From NCBI GenBank assembly GCA_032871835.1, contig CM065296.1, forward strand, positions 6,024,001-6,088,000: a stretch of 64,000 nt of DNA. The letters run 5' to 3'. Positions 11,004 through 21,754 of this stretch are shown piece by piece. This DNA is from Dipteronia dyeriana. Lineage: Eukaryota > Streptophyta > Magnoliopsida > Sapindales > Sapindaceae. Within the stretch, counting starts at the first letter, position 1. The number at the start of each line of letters is the position of its first letter. The position numbers were made by a program, and so were the translations under genes. Under the pieces are notes generated by a model. The model was not told where the DNA came from and did no database searches. It saw only the letters and a list, made by a program, of their open reading frames with translations.

Positions 11004-13599
11004 TTAGTTGGCCGAAACTAGCCCACGTTGAAATTCCTGAAGAAGTAAGGCATCGTAAGCAGGGGATCTTTTAAAATGATCCACCCTTTGAACTTCCAGC
11101 TCCAACCTGGCTTCTCGGGAAAGGGATTCAACTGTCAGCACTTGACGCTCCAGATCTTCGATTTTCTGGACATACGCCGACTTTGCTTGCTCCGCCTCCT
11201 GCTCAGCCTTGAGCATAGACTCTTCAGTAGAAGAAAGAAGGTTTTGAAGCGAAGCAACCTTCTCCTCTGCCAAAGATGCCTTGTCTTCAGCTTCAACCTG
11301 CTTTGCCAGGCAATTGTAGCAAATATCTGCATAGAACCGACCTCCTGCTGGTAAGCCTGCTCAGCTCGAGCACGACCCTCCTCACTCGCCTTCAGCTGAG
11401 CCTCCAGACGCTTTATCCGATTAGCCTGACATTGCTGCGTCTGGACAAGCTCAGCAAATTAGGCCACCATCTGCAAAAGAATACGCTTAGAAATCCAACG
11501 AAGGCAAAATAGTAAACGAATCAGAATTAGCTAAACTTACATAAGATGCGCCGTTGAAAACGTTTTGGAGACGTTCGGACAGTGAACCATCTCTAAAACC
11601 GCTCCAGCGGTCTTCCCTGATATAAGCCCGACCAGAGGACATCTCCTGGAGCATATTTTTTTAGAGAAAGAGATAATGGAAACCCCGAGGGTTGAGTTCC
11701 CAGATTTACAGACTCGGGGACAGGAGAAGCTCTATTTGGCTCTAGGGATAGAGAGTGAACCCCTGAAGGTTCAGCCCCCATATCTCCAACCTCAGGGGTA
11801 AAGGAAGCCCTACTTGGACCTGAAGTGACTACATCTGTCGATACTCCAGCACTTACACTAGGGGCAATCTCATCCGCAACATCTTCGTTGCTGGAGTCGA
11901 TGAATGTGACTACCCGATGAACTTTGAGCGGAAGAGGAGGCGAACTAACTGCCTTTCGCTTCTCACCCTGAGAACGGTGGAAGAGATCAGCAGCAAGATC
12001 TTCCAGCAAATCATTCTGAAAAGACTCAAAAAGCTCGGCAATGACAGGCATTTGATCTATCATGACGTTACCACTATCGCCAGCTTCAGATAGTCCAACA
12101 GGATTTTCACTTGGACTCTCACACTGCCTCTCCCTATTTTTAGGCAGTTGTGTCACTGTCGGCTCACCTTGGCCACTTGAACTGGCGAGAACCTGAGCAG
12201 AAGGCTGAGCACCCCGATCAACGCAGTCGGGAATTTGCTCAGCAGTATCAATTTCCTCATTAGGCTCGGGTGGAGCAATACCCTTATCGCCCTGACGGGA
12301 AGCCTCCTTCCTACTCGCTTGAAGAATTGCCTTCACCTAACGAGCCTGAAGATCGCAGACAACGTCAGTATTGAATACTAAAAATAAAAAGAAAGAGTTA
12401 GAAAAGGAAATGGAAAAATGGAGAAACACAACAGAAAGGGCGCTGGGTTACTTACAACGCCTGCGATGGCCCGAAACCTGTTTAAATAAGCAGAGCTTGA
12501 TTAAGTCGTCCTCTTTGAAAAAGTAGCTCTTGTTTCTCTTTTCCAGAGTACGGATAGCAGCCCGGGCCAGCCTCTTCAGCTCTGAATCGTTATAATCAAT
12601 TGTTTTCTTATTCCACGCTTCAGGGGAACAGAAGAAGCGGGGAACATTCAGCACCATTCTAGAATCCCCAAATCGAACAGTGTCGTCGAGCCCGAGAGCC
12701 CCTCCAGTAAAAAACCAACTGTTCTTCCAGAACTTGTTGGATATAGGGAATCCCCATATAAAGCCCTTCTTTTTAGGGTCATCAGAAGCTTCGACCCCCC
12801 GATTCGCCTCCACTTCTTTAGGGACCCAACTGTCTTAAGGAGTAGACTCAAGAAAATAGGTCCCCGTTTTACTAACTTGCCTTAGTGTAAAGAAATGTCT
12901 GATTTCATTCGGGGTAGGCGGCGAAAGGTTCATTCGGCTGAACATGTGCCACATGCACATCAAGACTTTATAACTATTCGGGGCCAACTGAGCTGGGGCT
13001 ATCCCTACTTCAGCTAAAAACCGGGCAATAAAAGGCTGAAGGTGAAGTGTGACGCCGCAGCAAAGCATTGATCTGTAAATCACGATCATCCCCTTAGGAG
13101 GATTCCATACGGCTCTACTTCCCGCAGGAACCAAAGTGACTGATTCGGGCAAATCAAATCGGGATCGGTATTTTTCTATCTCAGCTGGCCCGACCACATT
13201 CGGTTCAATATCAAAGCAACTCGGGCGAGTGTCAGAAAACAAAAGGCGAGACGCCCTGGGTACACCAGTGTCGCCCTCATTAACAGTTTGTTCCCCATTC
13301 TGAACGCTGCTCGAGCCGTGCTTGTATACCTTGCTAGTGCTTTGATGTTTACCCATCCTTCGAGAAGATACCCTGTGATCAGAAATATCAGAATCAGAAT
13401 CAGAACTAGATGGAGAACTCGATACGGGGCTGAAAGTGATGTCAGGGTGAAGCCCAGAAACATCAACCTCTAAAAATGGGGGTTCATCTATTGGGATACC
13501 CCCCAGTAATCGTTTAATGCAAGATACTAACTGGAAATCCCAACGCTCTAATGCATCAAAAGCAATTTTAAAGAGACGATGACGGGAAGATGGCCCCAT
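11004..13599 (-). pseudogene. Three-exon antisense gene of element D (putative gypsy-type transposase family, PF04195-like)
   Basis: Translation starts at an ATG at 13599 on the minus strand. Exon 1 (13599-12456) has an N-terminal Ser-rich region, then LPESVTLVPAG and HLQPFIARFLAEVGIAPAQL, which resembles PF04195. A TAA at 12837-12835 interrupts it, and reading resumes in the same frame. Intron 1 (12455-12378) has GTAAGT and TTTTTAG ends and keeps phase 1. Exon 2 (12377-11541) has an acidic, Pro/Ser-rich linker with a TAG at 12339-12337 and a probable frameshift near 11595. Intron 2 (11540-11471) has GTAAGT and TTTTGCAG ends. Exon 3 (11470-11004) is a coiled coil with a frameshift near 11280, ending AYDALLLQEFQRGLVSA. 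Such antisense genes are known in Tat elements such as Grande. The role is unknown and this copy is inactive. Confidence 0.75.
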
Positions 13600-14080
13600 T
13601 GAAACTAACCTTGAGTTGAGACTGATGCAAGATCTTCAAAGCGGAGAATCGTGAACTTCTGGATGAAGAAATCTGAGTTTAAAGAGATTTCTGCTGGATT
13701 TTTTAGAATAAACCAACAGTCTCTCAACGAAGAATTTAAAGGCGAGACGGCACGAAAACCTAGGGTTTCAAAGCGGGAAAAGTTTTATGACGAAACCAGA
13801 TGGCGTGGGCGGCGTTTGAAAAAAATGCAAAAGTCACTTCTCATAAATAATATTGAAAAACGAAGAGACAAGGGACACGTGTCAAGACAAGAAGTAGCCC
13901 TCAACCGTCAAAACTTTGAAACGTCGCTATCATTTAAGATATTGCGTGACAAAGCGAATCGAAATTACAGAGTCACCGTTAAAATACATCGTTATGGCAA
14001 GATGGTTTTTTCTGACGAAAGAAAATCATAATGATTAAAATATTCTTGCCCGAAATAAAATCTTCTCGGCAAAAATATTT
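13600..14080. other. Region between the antisense gene start and the polypurine tract of D
   Basis: This should hold the promoter and 5' leader of the antisense gene. An open frame on the plus strand (13651-14031) matches nothing I recognise and looks accidental. Confidence 0.45.
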
Positions 14081-14091
14081 TAAGGGGGTAT
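14081..14091 (+). other. Polypurine tract of element D
   Basis: TAAGGGGGTAT directly precedes the 3' LTR. It is the expected plus-strand primer site. Confidence 0.8.
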
Positions 14092-14960
14092 TGTTGTATG
14101 TAAATTTTACCAAGCATACACGTCACTGACAGGAAGGAAAAAATAGCCAGGTGTATGCTTAGATGGGCATCCGGGAAATATTCTACAAGGCATCATTAAA
14201 GAGGAGCAAGACCGAGTAAGCATATACCTAATAAAGACCTACTCGGGATCAATTAACAACACTCGGGACTGGTTAAAACAACGCTTCCACTCGGGCTCAT
14301 ACGGCAATACTCGGGACCATCTGGTATTATTCTTACTCGGGAGTAAGTACAACTCGAATAAGAACTTATCATACAGGTTAAGTCGTTAAATACGTAAAGA
14401 TATCCGTCATGAAGGAATCCCAAATAATGAACCTTTAAGTTAGAAGAGTCCCCCAATCAGGAAACAACTTGATTTCTTTTCAAAGACTACATTCTTATAA
14501 GGAAACAAGTCAAATTGAACTACACTACTAGAATCCTACTCAATTTCCATAAGAGACTCCGAAACAGGAAAGAAGACAAAAATCAACCTCGAGCAAGTAA
14601 CCAAAACACAATTAAATACAAATATCTTGTATTACTTGTACAAAGCAGATTAGGGTTCTATAAGCATATAAATAGACCCATAATCTGGTTCGAAAAGATA
14701 TAGGCAATATAGCATACGGTAATCACAAATAATACAGAGAGAAAAAGGGAGATCGAGAGCTTGTAAAAATATCTTATTCTCTTAGTGGATTTTGGCTTGG
14801 TTGATCTTTCAACCATCCGTGGATGTTTCTTTGACCATCGGAGTTTTACCACGTAAAACTTGTATTTGTTACTCTCTCTGCATCTCTTTCTCTTTGAATC
14901 AATAGCTAAAATCCAGTCCTTATTGGCTTTTCTGGCATAATCCAGAAAACGATGTCAACA
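14092..14960 (+). repeat. 3' LTR of element D
   Basis: It is an 869-bp direct repeat of 3142-4008 with only scattered substitutions and short indels. It is followed by the TSD ATATG at 14961-14965. Confidence 0.95.
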
Positions 14961-14965
14961 ATATG

Positions 14966-15115
14966 TTTGTTAACATTTATAAAAATAGTTATAGTAGAAA
15001 AAATATAAATTTTTTGGAATAATCACGGTTTATTGAATGCATCTTTAAGATTTGCTAAATAGTCAAAAAGAAAAGGAAAAGAAAATTTAAAAACAGAAGT
15101 ACAAAAAGTCGATTT
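14966..15115. repeat. AT-rich interspersed repeat, copy 1 right part
   Basis: It continues the repeat split by D. It shares AAAAAGAAAAGGAAA and the preceding AATAATCACGGTTTATTGAA-like stretch with 32300-32400 and 33090-33160. Confidence 0.55.
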
Positions 15116-15403
15116 AAAAAAATCTGGGCATTGGATACTCAAATACCCAACGGGTTTTTTCTGGATGGTTACCCATACTTAATATATCCAGGCATGGACC
15201 AAGTGCAAATCTTTTGAAAACCCCGGGTACTCCGTACTTGTAAGGGCATGGTGATATCCTAACCCGGCTGGGGATTTTGTCATTCCTTCCAAATTAATTG
15301 TAATAACTTAAAAAAAGAAATGGAATTCCAAAAATTGTTCCTTTTAATTACATATCCGTAATTAAAAACTTGCTTTAATTTTCTAAGTCTTATTTTCAGA
15401 GCC

Positions 15404-15523
15404 TATATAAGGTAACAATATCTGGCAAGCTATTTTTTAGCAATTTCATACTGTAATTTTTCCACAATTTACTTTGGTTTACATACATACCTTGAAATCT
15501 GTGTAAATCTAAGGTTATATAAA
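15404..15523 (+). promoter_or_regulatory. Two TATA boxes upstream of the defensin-like gene
   Basis: TATATAA at 15404-15410 and TATATAAA at 15516-15523 lie 185 and 72 bp before the ATG at 15595. The nearer box would give a leader of about 45 bases and is the likelier promoter. The wider upstream region 15116-15400 holds no other gene. Confidence 0.5.
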
Positions 15524-15594
15524 GCTTTATACTTGGTTCTTCTAACACTACATTGAAGACATTAAAGCAGAACAAAAACTTTGACGTAGAAGAA

Positions 15595-16261
15595 ATGGCA
15601 CAAATGGGATTCCAAAAATTTATTATGGTTCTTGTTTTGATCATATCTTCAATTGCCGCTAGCGCTTGTAATATCTCTCTCTCTCTTTCTCTCTCTGTGT
15701 TTTACACATGTTTTTATTTTTATTTATTTAATTTCATGTGTTTTTATACCAAGAACAGTTCTCAAGAGCTAACCCCAGGACATAATATATGTACGAGATC
15801 ATTGATTATCTCATATGATGATAAGTTTGTCGTACTACAGGACTAATTATCACATAAATTATGTTGGGTAGTTTGCATCTGAGAATTTTTATTTTTATAC
15901 AAAAGGATGCTAAAAATGAATGTTTGATGCAGATGGTGATAGAGTTGATATAGCCATAAGTTTGTCGTACTACAGGACTAATTATCACATAAATTATATT
16001 GGGTAGTTTGCATCTGAGAAATTTTATTTTTATACAAAAAGATGCTAAAAATGAATGTTTGATGCAGATGGTGATAGAGTTGATATAGCCATTGATCCAT
16101 TTTGCTATCAATATTGTTCAGCAACATTTGGAACTCCCCAATGCAATTCATATTGCATGGGCTTGAAGAAAAATTTTATATCAGGAGCATGCATACCTCA
16201 TTCAGCAGGAGCTTCAGGACCACGTCAAGGCCTACAATGTTGTTGTAGCCTCCCTTCTTAA
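15595..16261 (+). CDS. Secreted defensin-like (CS-alpha-beta) cysteine-rich peptide, two exons
   Basis: Exon 1 is 15595-15667 and exon 2 is 16068-16261, with a GT-AG intron in phase 1. Joined, they give 88 codons and a TAA at 16259-16261. Residues 1-24 form a signal peptide (KFIMVLVLIISS core, ASA at the likely cleavage site). The mature peptide has eight cysteines at 37, 41, 50, 54, 66, 82, 83 and 84. The C-x3-C at 50-54, the G-x-C at 64-66 and the C-x-C within CCC fit the CS-alpha-beta fold of plant defensin-like peptides. Such peptides act outside the cell in defence or in cell signalling, and the sequence does not say which. The exon layout, signal exon then cysteine exon, is typical. The intron contains a CT microsatellite and a 135-bp duplication. 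AATAAATAAATAAAG near 16286 may serve polyadenylation. No bases are missing, so it is probably intact. Confidence 0.85.
15821..16090 (+). repeat. 135-bp tandem duplication spanning intron end and exon 2 start
   Basis: Copies 15821-15955 and 15956-16090 differ at about three positions. Each contains the acceptor TTTGATGCAG and the first codons of exon 2. The upstream acceptor (CAG at 15930-15932) would read into an in-frame TAG in the second copy, so only the downstream acceptor (16065-16067) gives the peptide. Confidence 0.9.
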
Positions 16262-17367
16262 TTTTTATATTATGTGCAAGTCAAAATAAATAAATAAAGA
16301 AAAGATAGTTTTTAGATTGTTAGGAATAGTTTGTTATAAAGCATGACTTGCAGTAATGAAATAATATCAAAAGAGTTTATTCCCTAAATTGACATTAGGT
16401 TTATTATATTATTATGGAGATTTTGGTTTCTTTTGAAGTAAACCATTACAATTTCTTATTTCATCCTTTTGTGTACGTTACATTTACTTTCTTCAATAAT
16501 AATAGTAAAATCTTTAGACAAAAATTTATAAGTGAAATTATAAATATAGTCTTTGTAACTTTATTATTTTTGTCGAAGACAAAATGTCCTTAATGAGTTG
16601 TAGCATTTAAAGATTGAGAGATAAAGTGACAAAAAGAACATAAGATAGATCTCGAGATTGAGTGAGAAAGAAAGACACTTAGAAAATATTAAGTTAGAAG
16701 AAAAGTTAATGAAAGAATTGGAAGAGAGAGAAAGTCGGTGCTGAATTCGAATTTGAACAATTTTACATACCCAAGTTTACATGCCAGATACCAATTATAA
16801 ATGGAATTTTATAAATCAGTTATAAGTTGAAATTTTACACGTCCATGTAAATTTTAAAACCAATAATTCGTCACTTTCTCTCTATTTAATTTTTAACTTT
16901 TATCCCTCTTCCAATTTTCTTAGTGGCTTTCTCTTTCTAACTTCTAAATTTATATCTCTAACGATTCTCAAATATTGGCAGAAAAATACCTAATTCACGA
17001 AAAACTGAAATTCAGATGAGAAATCGACAAGCAAGCCATGAAGTTCGAAAATGCAGTGACTGATATAAAGCCAAAAACAGATATTTTGACTTTCTGTCCT
17101 TCGAATTATTAGTAATAATTTTGGCTTATAAAGATTTTTTTAAAGGAAAATTCTAATAAAGATTGAAAATGAATATTCAAGATTTCAGGAAATTTCGAGA
17201 TTCCATTTTTTATCATTTTATTTGACACATATACAAAATCTTTAGTATACAGATATAATGTAGAAAACTCTTTATATATCAACTCAAAATGACCATAATT
17301 GAGTGATGAAATTTGTCTAGATATAGTGTTAAATAAAATATGGTATCCAAATAACGTGGCAACACTC
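16262..17367. other. Intergenic AT-rich DNA
   Basis: It holds the 3' flank of the defensin-like gene and then low-complexity AT-rich sequence. I see no gene. Confidence 0.6.
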
Positions 17368-17370
17368 TAA

Positions 17371-17747
17371 GAGCATCTTTAACGTAAAAATGGTTTGTAT
17401 ATGAATTATCGTTGACATGACAACAATGTCAATGAACTTGCTTTCGATGTGCTATAAATATGGACTTGATAGACAATCAATTTAAAATTTTATCTCCAAT
17501 GTTTCCATTTAAAACATATTTTTTTTAATAACGTATCTAATTTTATTTCCTATTTTCTTTTTTATTTTAATTTCTTACCAAATATAGATTAAAAATTAAT
17601 GTCAATTTTAATTATTTGCTGAGTCAGCAAAAAAAAAAGTTGTCCAAATGCACAGCTGCTTTGGAGAATTTTTTTTTTAAAAGAATGTCTATTAATCCTA
17701 CGTGACATCTCTTTTTTTCGCAAGCCACGCTTGCATTGGAGATTCTC
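17371..17747. mobile_element. MITE with GAGCATCT-type terminal inverted repeats
   Basis: The left end GAGCATCTTTAACG and the reverse complement of the right end, GAGAATCTCCAATGC, form imperfect inverted repeats. The element is flanked by TAA on both sides, as for Tourist/PIF-Harbinger MITEs. It is 377 bp long and non-coding. Confidence 0.6.
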
Positions 17748-17877
17748 TAATCCATTTATTTAAACTGTACAAATCTAATACAATTTAAATGAATGGATCA
17801 AAATATTACTACATCAATTGGACACTGGATTTAAGTACTAAATTTGAGTAAAGTTGCATTATTGTCTTAAAATACTT

Positions 17878-17885
17878 CATATATA

Positions 17886-17921
<36 letters not shown>

Positions 17922-17932
17922 TATACATATAT
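17878..17932. repeat. Compound AT / ATGT microsatellite
   Basis: An AT run passes into about seven GTAT units and back into a TATACATAT run. Confidence 0.9.
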
Positions 17933-18577
17933 GGGTGAAATTTACCAAAATAACCTTACCATATAAAAACTACTATAACTAATTAACGGGCACTGTTTTG
18001 TAAATACAGGGAAAAAACATTATAAAAAAATGTCAAGCAAAAACCTCATATATCATTATAAACGTGATAATCATAAATATTATTCATATTTTTTTTAAAA
18101 TATATAATATAATAATAATCATATGTCATATATAATATAATAACAATAGACTTGTATTAGACAATCATAAATATATAATTATATATATATAATAGAATAA
18201 TAATAATAATAGCCTATTTTTCTACTTTCGATGTGGTTGCGACATGTTAAATATATATATTTTAAATCATATATATATAATATAAAAGATGATCCTCGCA
18301 GCGTCACGTGTCACCATGAGGAAGTTATGGAATTAATTGAGTGATTTGGCTTCTACTAGTTAGCATTAATTTATATAATATATAGTAGTTGAACCCCACG
18401 ACGCCACATGTCTCTGTGAGAGAGCTTTAGACTTAAAAGAATTTTGCACTTCTCATCATAAACTCATAACATCACTCTAATAATTATTGGATTCATCTCC
18501 CTCGCATAATAAGAACAATCCTATTTAATATATATTGTTAGTTTTTTTTTTTTGATAAATAGTATATAATTTTAATT
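17933..18577. other. Intergenic AT-rich DNA
   Basis: TA- and TAA-rich sequence with no coding signal. Two diverged copies of a motif resembling CACGWSGCCACATGTC occur near 18300 and 18400. Confidence 0.5.
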
Positions 18578-20631
18578 TGTTATACTGCTCCTTCACCATC
18601 TCACAAAAATAGATAGATGCCAAGAGTCACAGATTGGGCAGCAGAAGAGTTTTCTTAAAAAATTATGCAATCATTAACTAACCAATTTGTACGGTATAAA
18701 TGAAAAAATTAAGAAGGAGATGAAACTATTTCATACCACCGTTTGAAGACTTTTTTTCTCTTTTCGATCTGATTCCTGATTTGAACAGCAAAAATCTTTC
18801 TGGCTATCTCCCGGGATTGATAATAGCGTGTGGCCGTGTCACGATACTTAGGAATAAGGAGGATGAAGAGAATAAGCACCAAAGAAAAGACTTTTTTTTT
18901 CTTGGCCGCCTAGACTTTTTAGGTTTTTCTTTTTCTCTCTTTTGGTTCTACGCTTACATTGACTTTCAATTTTTCTAAACGTATGTTGTGTTGTGCGGTT
19001 CCAAAAAAATACACAGTATTACATATGGTTATTAACTTTAATAATCCTTATAAATAATTAATTAAACTCCTTAATTAATATTCCATGATAATTAACTTCA
19101 GTGTTATTCCATTAATAACCTGAAGCTGTACTCCCTCAGTTGTAGATATTTTTACAAAAACCAATAACTTTTGGTGTCCATTGATACAACTATTACATAT
19201 GGTATAATCCTCCATAAATAGTTCATAATTAGAGTTGGATCATAATTATCCGTTATACCCCTATAACTATATCTAGAGGTGGGCAAAAAACCAATGAACC
19301 GAACCGAACCGAACCGAACCAGTGGATCAAACCGGTCAATTTGGTTTTTTACTAGTTTTGATTGGGTGATCGGTTCGGTTCGATTCTAATTTTAAAAAAA
19401 CCGGTTGGATCGGTTTTTATCCGGTTTAGTTCCAAAAATCGGATAACCGAACCGGTACCCGACTATAATATTTTTTTTTAAAAAAGAACTAATTCTAACT
19501 TCCACTCTTCACTCTTCACTCTTCAATTATTAGGTATATTTTGTTGGATTTTAAAATGTAATTTGACTTTATTTGGTATTGACTATTGTATTAGCTATCA
19601 ATAAAAAATTTGGCTGACATTATTCTGAAATGTGTTTACTGTTTTGTATTGGATTTTGTAGTTTTTTAATATGTTTTTATTGTGATGTAAATAAATTTGG
19701 CTCAATAAGTTCAAAAAAATGAACTAAATATGTAATAAATGAAATTTAGAATTTTGGCCCATTAGGCCCAAAACAAAAAAAAAACGAACCGAACCAAACC
19801 GGTCTAATTCGGTTGGTTTTTTATCTGTTGGTAAATGTCAATTTGATTGGATCGGATCACTTTTTTAAAAACCGAATTTTATCGGTTCTATGAAAAACCG
19901 AACCGGTCCAATCAACGCTCACCCCTAACTATATCTTTCCATTAAGTACCATTGATTCTCAAATGAACAATAAATCCTACATTCCTTACGGAATTAGGAG
20001 AGTGCTTATATTGTTCAAGCCACAAATCAATCCTTAAGGAAACTATCATTTACTTCTTATAAGTAGGAGTGGATTCCACTATTGTGTACAAACCTTCTCA
20101 GCCACAAGTCAAACCGCGATCCCAACATACGGAACATATTGATTGAGAATGCAACTTCGACCTCACCCATGGTATATCAAAGAACATGATCTAACCTGAA
20201 TGAGTCGATAAGACACTCATGATTAAGATCACCCATATATAGCCATCATTAGTCGTTATATATGAATCTCATTGTGAAACGTATCTCAGTGAGAGATTCA
20301 TACAGATCGTGACCCAGTCTTATATGATCACATCATACAAGGTGACTCCATTCTCATATCACCATATGAATTATCTAGGATAAGATCATCGTACACTACG
20401 GAATGGACTGTAGCTGTAGATTAACCATAAATAAAGTACCCAACTTTATTTGCTATCTACAGACTCTTTAGATTGCTCGTTTCAAATTGAATATATTACA
20501 TCCGATAATTTTGGATGTTAAGTACACATGTTATATAAATGTATGAGACAATTTGAATGAATAAACTACTTCTTTTATTTATGTTCAATTCATATTTACA
20601 AATTACAAGTTTTAGGGCAAAAACCCCAACA
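18578..20631 (-). mobile_element. 3' LTR of a Ty1/copia element, interrupted by a hAT-like element
   Basis: On the minus strand it begins TGTTGGGGTTTTTGCC, right after the purine-rich GTTGGAGAT, and ends AGCAGTATAACA. Without the hAT insert it is about 1.4 kb. A part of it (18605-19010) matches 29478-32068, another copy of the same LTR family. The left end was inferred from the TG/CA termini, since the partner LTR is missing. Confidence 0.6.
19274..19927. mobile_element. Non-autonomous hAT-like element
   Basis: It starts TAGAGGTGGGC and ends GCTCACCCCTA, inverted repeats matching at 9 of 11 positions, with a perfect 8-bp TSD ACTATATC at 19266-19273 and 19928-19935. An 8-bp TSD and this TIR type are hAT hallmarks. 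The 654-bp interior is non-coding and packed with CCGAAC and GGTTCG repeats that can fold back. It sits in the copia LTR and is younger than it. Confidence 0.85.
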
Positions 20632-21754
20632 ATCTCCAACTTGCACTAAAGCATGTGAGACATTCTTGCAAACCTAAACCCTCTAGGTGACCCGTAAACA
20701 CTTTAACCGATAAGGTCTTCGTAAATGGATCAATATAATTACCCTGTGACACTATCTTGGTCACTGTCACATCTCTTCTCTGCACTATCTCTATGTTGAG
20801 ATGATATTTCCTCTTTATATGCTTTCTTCTATTGTGGTTGGTTCTTTGGAATTAGCCATAGTATCACTGTTATCACAATAAAGTGTGATGGGTTTATCCA
20901 GATCTGGAACATCTTCCAGATCGCTTAAGATCTTACGAAGCCAAACAACCTCTTTTGTAGCTTTACAAACGGCAACATATTCGACTTCCATTATGGAATC
21001 AACAATACAAGATTGCTTAACACTCCTTCACACAATGGCTCTACTACCAATGGTGAATATTGATCTATAAGTGGATTCCTAGAATCCCTGTCTGACTGAA
21101 AACCAGAATCCCTATATCCTAATGGGATCAAATCCTATCCAGACTACACTAGCATATAGTCTATCTTTCTCCGAAGATACTTGAAAATAGTCTTGACAGT
21201 AACCCAATGATCAAATCCTAGGTTGGACTGGTATCTGCTGGCTACTCCCACTGTGAAGCAGATGTCTGGTCTCGTGCATATTATAGCACACATGAGACTA
21301 CATATTGCTAACGCATAGGGAACATGTCTCATATCCTCAACTTCTTGAGGTGTCTCAGGAGACTGGTCATTTGACAAGTGACATCCATGTCTGAAAGGTA
21401 AATTACCTTTCTTGGAGTTTCGCATCGAAAATCGCACAAGAATCTTATCGATATACGATGCTTGAGACAATGCTATGAGTTTGTTCTTATGATCCCTTAT
21501 AAGTTGGATCACTAGAACATAACTTGCCTCTCCCAAATCTTTCATTTAGAATTGGCTAGCTAGCCGACCTTTTACTTCTGATCGTACCCCTATAACATTT
21601 CCAATGAGTAGGATATCATTTACGTAAAGAATTAAGAAAACTACCTTCTTATCAATGATACGCTTGTAGACACAAGGCTTATCAATATTTTGCTTGACAC
21701 CATAGGTGTTGATCTCATCATCAAACCTTATGTTCCAAGATCTAGATGCTTGCT
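20632..21754 (-). pseudogene. Ty1/copia pol fragment: RT C-terminus and RNase H
   Basis: RT is read on the minus strand through LILYVNDILLIG (the catalytic YVDD is YVND at 21615-21626), then MKDLGEASYVL (21545), ALSQASYIDKIL and CTRPDICFTVGVASRYQSN. RNase H follows with MEAEYVAVCKATKEVVWL near 20950 and the KIVSQGNYIDPFTKTL tail near 20720. Stops and frameshifts separate these parts. It lies next to the 3' LTR and was split from 23480-23712 by a solo LTR. The Asp-to-Asn change and the stops make it dead. Confidence 0.9.

Larger units (their letters stand above)
3142..14960 (+). mobile_element. Element D: full-length Ty3/gypsy retrotransposon, Tat lineage
   Basis: The LTRs are 3142-4008 and 14092-14960, starting TGTTGTATG and ending GTCAACA, with TSD ATATG at 3137-3141 and 14961-14965. 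The order is LTR, primer-binding site, gag, protease, RT, RNase H, second RNase H, integrase, a non-coding spacer, an antisense gene, polypurine tract, LTR. Two RNase H domains and an antisense gene downstream of pol are features of the Tat lineage. The LTRs are very similar, so insertion is fairly recent, yet gag-pol has at least six stops or frameshifts. The coding decay may therefore predate insertion. Confidence 0.95.

Noticed and set aside
13651..14031. 126-codon plus-strand frame near the end of element D
   Set aside because: It lies in the presumed leader of the antisense gene, has no recognised motif and is biased by local purine-rich composition.
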